A stretch of 40,484 nt of DNA from Alphaproteobacteria bacterium (GTDB lineage: Bacteria; Pseudomonadota; Alphaproteobacteria; Sphingomonadales; JAKSBY01): positions 1-40,484 of the forward strand of contig JAJFIV010000013.1 of NCBI GenBank assembly GCA_021774625.1, written 5' to 3'. The notes beneath the pieces were generated by a model. That model made no database searches and was not told the origin of the DNA. It was given only the letters and a program-made list of their open reading frames with translations. The position numbers were made by a program, and so were the translations under genes. Shown here piece by piece: positions 36,501-40,484 of this stretch. Positions within the stretch are counted from its first letter, which is position 1. Each line of letters starts with the position of its first letter.

Positions 36501-36951
36501 CATCAACCGACTGAGTGCCGGAAACACCGGCTACATGGCGCCGTCCATCAACCAGAACCAGCGTTCGTTCCGAGCCCAATCCGCGCAACTGCAGAACGCT
36601 CTGGCCAACGCCAATGCCGCCAGAAAAAATACCGTTAATTGAGTTTGTCGCCGTGCTGCTGGTCATAAGCGCCGGGATATCATTCAGCGTTTCCGAAATA
36701 TCGAAATCACCTGATAGCCGAATTTCATCACCCCCTACAGACTGAACTGGAACCGGGGCAGTCGCATTAGGATTTCTGGCAATACGTGACCCGGTAATAA
36801 TAATCTGGTCGACAGCATCGTCATCCTGGGCCTGATCCGCGTCCTGGGCCATGGCGATATTGGCGGTTAGGAGCAGCGGCGCGAATGCTGCCGTGCAAAG
36901 TGCGGTCGTTGCATATGCGCGCCACCTGCGCGCCTGACTGGCGTTTCTCAT
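33538..36951 (-). CDS. TonB-dependent outer-membrane receptor
   Basis: This 1137-residue outer-membrane protein should import a bulky nutrient using TonB energy. An N-terminal Arg-rich signal peptide (cleavage likely after NIAMA, near residue 34) is followed by a TonB-box-like segment and a plug domain. The plug includes IIITGSRIARNPNATAPVPV, SETLNDIPAL, LRGLGSERTLVLVDGRRHV and VEVLTGGASAIYGADAVTGVVNF. A long beta barrel ends in SFFLGVTGNF with the terminal Phe of outer-membrane proteins. The plug resembles the large Caulobacter/sphingomonad-type receptors. The ATG at 36951 is preferred over the open frame from 37011 because AAGGGGAAG precedes it and the signal peptide then begins at the N-terminus. 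No sigma/anti-sigma or ligand-processing genes adjoin it, so the substrate is unknown. Confidence 0.93.
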   Translation of the reverse strand: MRNASQARRWRAYATTALCTAAFAPLLLTANIAMAQDADQAQDDDAVDQIIITGSRIARNPNATAPVPVQSVGGDEIRLSGDFDISETLNDIPALMTSSTATNSINGIFSGGIGVGQSVLQLRGLGSERTLVLVDGRRHVAGVSGTQSVDVSTIPSALIERVEVLTGGASAIYGADAVTGVVNFILKDDFEGIRLDANGSIPEAGDGETFSLSGIYGRNFDDDRGNFTIAVDYNNRSEIRAGDRAFSRNNGIADDQPNPARRFQGGDITAAATPNFDRFYSPGTSFASTDAPCNRFGVNFCFGLFNVGLPILTQDAFINLWRQAFPGDPDPAFTQAELDLINRAATAPTRLIAKDPRFSISSPGGFLLPGSIFAEGIDLDSNGTDDCFQSFPGLNGIFDFSPPALGFAGGCWVIEENGNVRPARDGLITGEFNQFGGDGIANTFDEDFLTPDQANVSVNFMANYELTDGVKFFTEMKYDRQRTLSGGPLNTFWDLLTVAPDNPFIDQLPTALADLGRSQGLFITRDPADLGPNIDKTIGETYRVVVGAEGELDNGWKYEISVNYGKSEREVQDRNRVIVDRWFAAIDVVADANGNPICRSDVDNTPPPTTPFGIPTFNPGFFTFNPGDGQCKPANILGGRGAISQEAIDFITTTVINKSELEQTVFSAILTGDTEDYFTLQGGPIGFAIGAEVRGERSDERFDPLVRGVAPVTTPNIGEGEVLSEVFAGVDGQQSSLVFDPGALVKDVRGSFDVIDLFSEISVPLIVDRPFFEELTLDAAFRYSDYSTVGSTLTWKAGGSWTPMNDIRFRGTYSVAVRAPNITELFSPAQGAFFRPVDPCDQQEIDALIAVGDPRGPIRQANCLADGIPMGFTDPLSARFVGEVSGNPELSEETAKTYTAGVVIQPSFIPGLTLSADYWNIRIANAISAPSAQDIVDSCYDSSSLDNQFCDLVRRNSDPTSPQFNGFTFISQQQLNIGALETAGIDITADYVWDWDEFIFNVGLSGTKVRKLDTFFDPIDNTLVDPELGELQRPEWAGNITGSVTFKDLRVNWQTQYLGKQALRSVEIETADIIFGPAGIQGNTFIHDISFTYDVNETIRVYGGINNLADKKPFITEFAFPVSPVGRSFFLGVTGNF

Positions 36952-37267
36952 CTGGTCTTCCCCTTTGTTTTTCCCAAGGTATCTTTTTTGACTTCGCAGT
37001 TTGAAGCGCAATTTTTATAAAGCTTTACCCCAAACAAACGAAATTAACGATACGCTTTATCAAAAAATGTTAATCTTATTTTTAATGAAAAACAACTGAA
37101 CAATAAAAGATCAATTATATTCTTTTAAAAGGCGATAGTATCGAATTTTATTTGGTATTTTTTAGCGCAGACAGAAAATTCATTCCCAATAAACTTTTCA
37201 GCCCACACATTTAAGGCTGACTCAGGACGATTGCCTCAACTGAAGAATCTTTTGTATTTTATGCTGC

Positions 37268-38608
37268 TCAGACCGGCCGGGCCCACAGATCATAATCATC
37301 GGCGCCGGTAATTTTGGCCCGCGCCACAGCGCCCGGTTTTCTGTGTCCACTGGTCTGCAGGTGAACCGCGCCGTCAATTTCCGGCGCGTCGGCATAAGAC
37401 CGCCCGCGCGCGCCGTCCTCCGTTTCTTCGTCGATCAGCACATCCAGGGTCTGGCCGATTCGGGCCTGCAGCTTTTTCGCGCTGATTTTCCGCTGCGCCG
37501 CCATAAACCGGCGCCAGCGCTCTTCCTTTACCTCATCCGGTATAGCGCCGGACAGGGCATTGGCGGCGGCGCCCTGCACCGGTTCGAAGCGGAAACAGCC
37601 AACCCGGTCCAATTGTGCTTCTTCGAGCCATTGCAGCAGGAATTCAAAATCCGCATCCGTCTCACCGGGAAAACCGACAATGAAAGTGGACCGGATGGCG
37701 ATTTCCGGGCAGATACCCCGCCACGCGGCGATCCGCTCGAGCACCTTTTCCTGATTGGCGGGCCGCCGCATGGCCCGCAAAATCCCGGGGCTCGCATGCT
37801 GGAACGGAATATCCAGATAAGGCAGGATTTTCCCTTCGGCCATCAGGGGAATGATCTTGTCCACAGCGGGATAAGGATAGACATAATGCAGCCGCACCCA
37901 GAGGCCGAGTTCGCCGAGCCCATCGCAAAGATCATAGAGCCGGGCGTCATAGTCCCGCCCCCGCCAGGGAGACGCCGCATGTTTCAGATCGACCCCATAG
38001 GCGCTGGTGTCCTGGGAAATCACCAGCAGTTCCTTCACACCCGCCGCGGCCAGCTTCTCCGCTTCCCGCAACACCGCCGCAACGGGTCTGCTTTTCAGCT
38101 TGCCCCGCATCGAGGGAATGATGCAGAAGGAACAGGTGTGATTGCAGCCTTCGGAAATTTTCAGGTAGGCATAATGGCGCGGCGTCAGCTTGATGCCCTG
38201 GGGCGGCACCAGATCCACATAAGGATCATGAACCGGCGGAACGGCATCATGGACGGCCGCCACCACCTGTTCATACTGGTGCGGGCCGGTGACCGCCAGA
38301 ATGCCGGGATGTTCGGCCCGGATGCGATCCTCCTCCACCCCCATACAGCCGGTAACAATCACCCGGCCGTTTTCCGCCATCGCCTCGCCAATGGCGTCCA
38401 GACTTTCCGCCTTGGCGCTGTCGAGAAACCCGCAGGTATTGACGATCACCACATCGGCCCCGTCGTAAGAGGGCGAGATGGCATAGCCTTCGGAGCGCAG
38501 CGATGTCAGAATCCGCTCGGAATCGACCAGCGCCTTGGGGCAGCCGAGACTGACAATACCGACCTGCGGCGGCGCTTTTATGGTGCGCGGTGATGATGAT
38601 TTGCTCAT
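37268..38608 (-). CDS. rimO: Ribosomal protein S12 methylthiotransferase RimO
   Basis: RimO is a radical SAM enzyme that methylthiolates the conserved Asp of ribosomal protein S12. The 446-residue protein has an N-terminal UPF0004 domain with cluster ligands Cys23 ([12 protein letters not shown]), Cys59 and Cys88. The radical SAM motif is CNHTCSFC (Cys155, 159, 162) in [21 protein letters not shown], and the C-terminal TRAM domain spans about residues 380-446. [12 protein letters not shown] and [14 protein letters not shown] distinguish RimO from MiaB. It is a single gene, with AT-rich DNA separating it from the TonB receptor. Confidence 0.96.
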   Translation of the reverse strand: MSKSSSPRTIKAPPQVGIVSLGCPKALVDSERILTSLRSEGYAISPSYDGADVVIVNTCGFLDSAKAESLDAIGEAMAENGRVIVTGCMGVEEDRIRAEHPGILAVTGPHQYEQVVAAVHDAVPPVHDPYVDLVPPQGIKLTPRHYAYLKISEGCNHTCSFCIIPSMRGKLKSRPVAAVLREAEKLAAAGVKELLVISQDTSAYGVDLKHAASPWRGRDYDARLYDLCDGLGELGLWVRLHYVYPYPAVDKIIPLMAEGKILPYLDIPFQHASPGILRAMRRPANQEKVLERIAAWRGICPEIAIRSTFIVGFPGETDADFEFLLQWLEEAQLDRVGCFRFEPVQGAAANALSGAIPDEVKEERWRRFMAAQRKISAKKLQARIGQTLDVLIDEETEDGARGRSYADAPEIDGAVHLQTSGHRKPGAVARAKITGADDYDLWARPV

Positions 38609-38671
38609 GGCGGTCTCTATACTTCGCCAAACGGGCCTTGACCAGTGCCTAACGACAACGGCAGGAAGCTC

Positions 38672-38700
38672 TTGATAAAGCGGTCAATGCCGGTTATCCC
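38672..38700 (+). promoter_or_regulatory. Candidate promoter of MBL-fold lipoprotein gene
   Basis: TTGATA (38672-38677), 17 bp, then TATCCC (38695-38700), 27 bp before the ATG at 38728. The -10 box is weak. Confidence 0.35.
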
Positions 38701-38727
38701 GCCTTAAAGACAAAGGGGTATGCCGAA

Positions 38728-39570
38728 ATGATAAAGCTAATAACCGTTATAACCGCCGCCCTGCTGACGATTGGCGGATGCGCAGAGAAAGCGGAAAACA
38801 ACGGCGGCATAAGGCTTTACGCACTGGATTGCGGCACATTCAACTTCGCCGACTTAAGTTCCTTTTCCCGCGAAGGCGTCTTTGACGGGCAAAGCGGCGT
38901 CTTGGCCAATCCGTGTTTTCTTATCCGGCATCCGAAAGGTGATTTGCTATGGGACACCGGGTTTGAAGACACTCTGGCGGACATGCCTGATGGTGCGGGC
39001 GACAGCAACATCAATATGAAACTGAAGACCCGGCTGGCTGATCAGCTCGCCCGATTGGACTTGAAACCATCAGACATCGACTATCTGTCAATGTCTCATT
39101 CCCATCCCGATAATGTGGGCAATGGCAATCTGTTTGCGGGCGCAATATTTATCATCCAGCAACTGGAGCATATATTTATGTTCTCCGATGAAAGGAAGGC
39201 CGATAAGGCGGGCTTTGCGTTATACTCGGCGCTTGAAAACGCCAACACTCTTCTGTTTGAGAATGAGCATGACGTCTTTGGTGACGGAAGTGTTGTTATG
39301 CTTTTCATGCCTGGGCACACGCCCGGCCATTCCGTGCTGCTGGTTCGGCTGGAAAACTCCGGAACCATACTGTTGACCGGGGATTTGTATATCCTTGCCA
39401 AAGGCCGGGAATTGCAGACCGTTGCAGTATTTAACACTGACGCACAGGCGACACTGGACTCCATGGATAAGTTTGAAGCCCTGGCGGCAAAAGAAGGGGC
39501 CCGGGTTGTGATCCAACACGACAAAGCCCATTTCGATGCGCTGCCCGAATTCCCGGCATTTCTGGATTAA
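38728..39570 (+). CDS. MBL-fold lipoprotein with altered metal motif
   Basis: The 280-residue protein has a lipoprotein signal with lipobox LTIGGC (lipidated Cys18), so it should be membrane-anchored in the periplasm. The mature part is a metallo-beta-lactamase fold similar to N-acyl-homoserine lactonase-like hydrolases. The core includes WDTGFED, HSHPDNVGN (His124, His126, Asp128), MPGHTPGHS (His197/His201) and LTGDLY (Asp219). The family HxHxDH motif ends in Asn129 instead of His, removing one metal ligand. Activity may therefore be mono-metal, altered or lost. An AAAGGGG site lies 9 nt before the ATG. Substrate unknown; lactonase function is only a suggestion. Confidence 0.85.
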   Translation: MIKLITVITAALLTIGGCAEKAENNGGIRLYALDCGTFNFADLSSFSREGVFDGQSGVLANPCFLIRHPKGDLLWDTGFEDTLADMPDGAGDSNINMKLKTRLADQLARLDLKPSDIDYLSMSHSHPDNVGNGNLFAGAIFIIQQLEHIFMFSDERKADKAGFALYSALENANTLLFENEHDVFGDGSVVMLFMPGHTPGHSVLLVRLENSGTILLTGDLYILAKGRELQTVAVFNTDAQATLDSMDKFEALAAKEGARVVIQHDKAHFDALPEFPAFLD

Positions 39571-39593
39571 TTTCCGGAGATGGGGGCCTGACC

Positions 39594-40211
39594 CTAAGAT
39601 TTTTTCATTATATCCATGGGAATGAAACCGGGTTGTTCTTCGATGCGGCCGATCCAGGCCTGAATGGCCGGATAGTCGTCGAGGTCAAACCCCGCTTCGT
39701 CCGCAACATGCGTATAGCCGTAAAGGCTGATATCGGCGATGGAATAGACATTCCCGACCAGAAATTCTTTGCCGGCAAGTTCAGCATCAAGAAGCGAAAG
39801 GGCGGCTCTTCCGATCGCCAATTGCTCTGTGAGTTTTTCCCCCAATTCCTCGGGGCTTTGGCCGCGGCTTTTCAGCCAAAATCGCGGCGTTCCAATGCCG
39901 GGGTCCATATTATGCTGTTCAAAGCAGAGCCATTGGTTGATCTTGGCGCGCTGCCATCTGTCGGCAGGAACAAGTTCCGTGTCATCCGCCAGATACCACA
40001 GAATCGCATGGCTTTCCGACAAACAGCGCCCATCCTCCAATTCAAGAACCGGAATTTTACCATTGGGATTTTTCTGCAGAAATTCCGGCGTGCGGGATGC
40101 GCCTTTGGTAATATCCAGATAAACAGTTTCGTAAGGCAGACCCAATTGTTCCAGTGTTAGCTTGATTTTATAGCTGTTGCCCGAAGGCGGATATTCGTAA
40201 AGCCGGTACAT
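39594..40211 (-). CDS. Glutathione S-transferase family protein
   Basis: The 205-residue protein has the two-domain GST layout. An N-terminal thioredoxin-like domain (MYRLYEYPPSGNSYKIKLTL, NPNGKIPVLELEDG, and glutathione-binding LSESHAILWYLAD) is followed by an all-helical domain with NVYSIADISLYGYTH (N-capping box with Asp). It probably conjugates or reduces electrophiles with glutathione; the exact class is unclear. The ATG at 40211 is chosen over an open frame from 40271 because GGAG lies 8 nt upstream and the canonical N-terminus follows. It is convergent with the MBL lipoprotein gene, 23 bp apart. Confidence 0.9.
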   Translation of the reverse strand: MYRLYEYPPSGNSYKIKLTLEQLGLPYETVYLDITKGASRTPEFLQKNPNGKIPVLELEDGRCLSESHAILWYLADDTELVPADRWQRAKINQWLCFEQHNMDPGIGTPRFWLKSRGQSPEELGEKLTEQLAIGRAALSLLDAELAGKEFLVGNVYSIADISLYGYTHVADEAGFDLDDYPAIQAWIGRIEEQPGFIPMDIMKKS

Positions 40212-40349
40212 GCGCGTCTCCTGTCCCTGTAGGCGCAAGAATAGCGTCAAATGCGCCTGAAAAAAATTCATTTATTGTTGCTCATTTCATTAGTTTTTCT
40301 GATTTTTGAAAGAGGTCAAAGCATTTGCATGCGACCCCGCCGCCCCTTA

Positions 40350-40484
40350 GAGTCTGACTCGAAACTATTTCTATAGATTCAATACCTTGCCAGGCGCCTT
40401 GTTACCAGCCTGATGTGAGCGATGAGGAGCCAGCTTTCGGCTGAGAGGATTGATTTTTCCCAGTCTTTTGCCAGTCTGCGGCAC
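40350..40484. mobile_element. Right end of an IS5-family insertion sequence, cut by window edge
   Basis: A transposase C-terminus on the minus strand stops 29 bp inside a candidate terminal repeat beginning GAGTCTGACTCGAAAC at 40350, preceded by TTA that could be a target duplication. The other end lies outside the window, so the terminal repeat and target site are inferred. Confidence 0.6.
40379..40484 (-). CDS. IS5-family transposase, C-terminal fragment (partial)
   Basis: Only the last 34 codons are visible. They read from CRRLAKDWEKSIL through SAESWLLIAHIRL to LVTRRLARY and the TGA at 40381-40379. This is the standard C-terminus of IS5-family DDE transposases (family pattern RRLAKDxExxxxSAxAWLxIAxIRLLxRRLAR), lying after the catalytic Glu. 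The gene continues beyond the right edge; whether the element is intact cannot be seen. Confidence 0.8.
   Translation of the reverse strand, partial: CRRLAKDWEKSILSAESWLLIAHIRLVTRRLARY

Noticed and set aside
37190-37225. Terminator for rimO formed by TCAGCC...GGCTGA
   Set aside because: The stem is only 6 bp with an 11-nt loop and a poor T-run, so it is not called.
37012-37267. CtrA-type site (TTAA-N7-TTAA) in the AT-rich region before the TonB receptor gene
   Set aside because: The nearest pair of TTAA elements is spaced by 8, not 7, and such pairs are expected in AT-rich DNA.
37343-38593. Plus-strand 416-codon frame opposite rimO
   Set aside because: RimO on the other strand has all cluster cysteines and TRAM domain; the opposite frame is a shadow.
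1-40484. CRISPR array, tRNA, rRNA, prophage or defence island
   Set aside because: No regularly spaced repeats, clover-leaf patterns, phage structural genes or defence domains were seen on either strand.

Overview
The window reads as chromosomal DNA of a Gram-negative alphaproteobacterium of moderately high GC content. The evidence is the gene order (fabD/fabG/acpP/fabF divergent from rpsF-rpsR-rplI, then dnaB, alr, mlaE-mlaF, radA, cvpA, purF), an extended acidic tail on ribosomal protein L9, a GTTC-N7-GTTC LexA-type box, TonB-dependent and Mla envelope genes, and methylmalonyl-CoA mutase genes. Kordiimonadales/Emcibacterales/Sneathiella-like lineages would fit, but genus cannot be fixed from this sequence.

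Layout: (1) 1-4450, minus strand: the fatty-acid synthesis cluster fabD, fabG, acpP, fabF. It is interrupted between fabG and acpP by about 870 bp of decayed DNA containing the 3' end of an IS1595-type transposase and a possible DJ-1/PfpI relic. A 30-bp perfect inverted repeat lies beyond fabF. (2) 4485-13120, plus strand: a promoter divergent from fabD drives rpsF-rpsR-rplI, closed by a UUCG-type terminator. It is followed by a cyclopropane fatty acid synthase gene, dnaB-alr with DnaA boxes in front, mlaE-mlaF, and radA behind a LexA-type box. (3) 13154-16106: cvpA, purF and a short-chain dehydrogenase. (4) 16103-23447: a MASE3-type hybrid histidine kinase, a small secreted protein, ssb, an orphan asparagine-synthetase-like protein, and a DsbD-type reductase. 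(5) 24082-29796: a TauE/SafE transporter, then mutA-mutB-meaB. (6) 29803-33458: a small membrane protein, class II DAHP synthase, a thiolase and two tiny membrane-protein genes not found by length-limited ORF calling. (7) 33538-40211: a large TonB-dependent receptor, rimO, a metallo-beta-lactamase-fold lipoprotein with an altered metal motif, and a glutathione S-transferase. (8) 40350-40484: the truncated end of an IS5-family element.

Functionally the window is mostly housekeeping: lipid synthesis and envelope maintenance (fab, cfa, mla, alr, dsbD), replication and repair (dnaB, ssb, radA), translation (S6, S18, L9, RimO), purine and aromatic precursor synthesis (purF, DAHP synthase), and propionyl-CoA/acetoacetyl-CoA metabolism (mutA, mutB, meaB, thiolase). 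No CRISPR array, rRNA, tRNA, prophage or defence island was seen. The most unusual items are the orphan Asn-synthetase-like gene starting 3 nt after ssb, the altered HxHxDH motif of the MBL lipoprotein, the LexA-type box before radA, the pair of tiny hydrophobic ORFs, and the insertion scars in the fab cluster.
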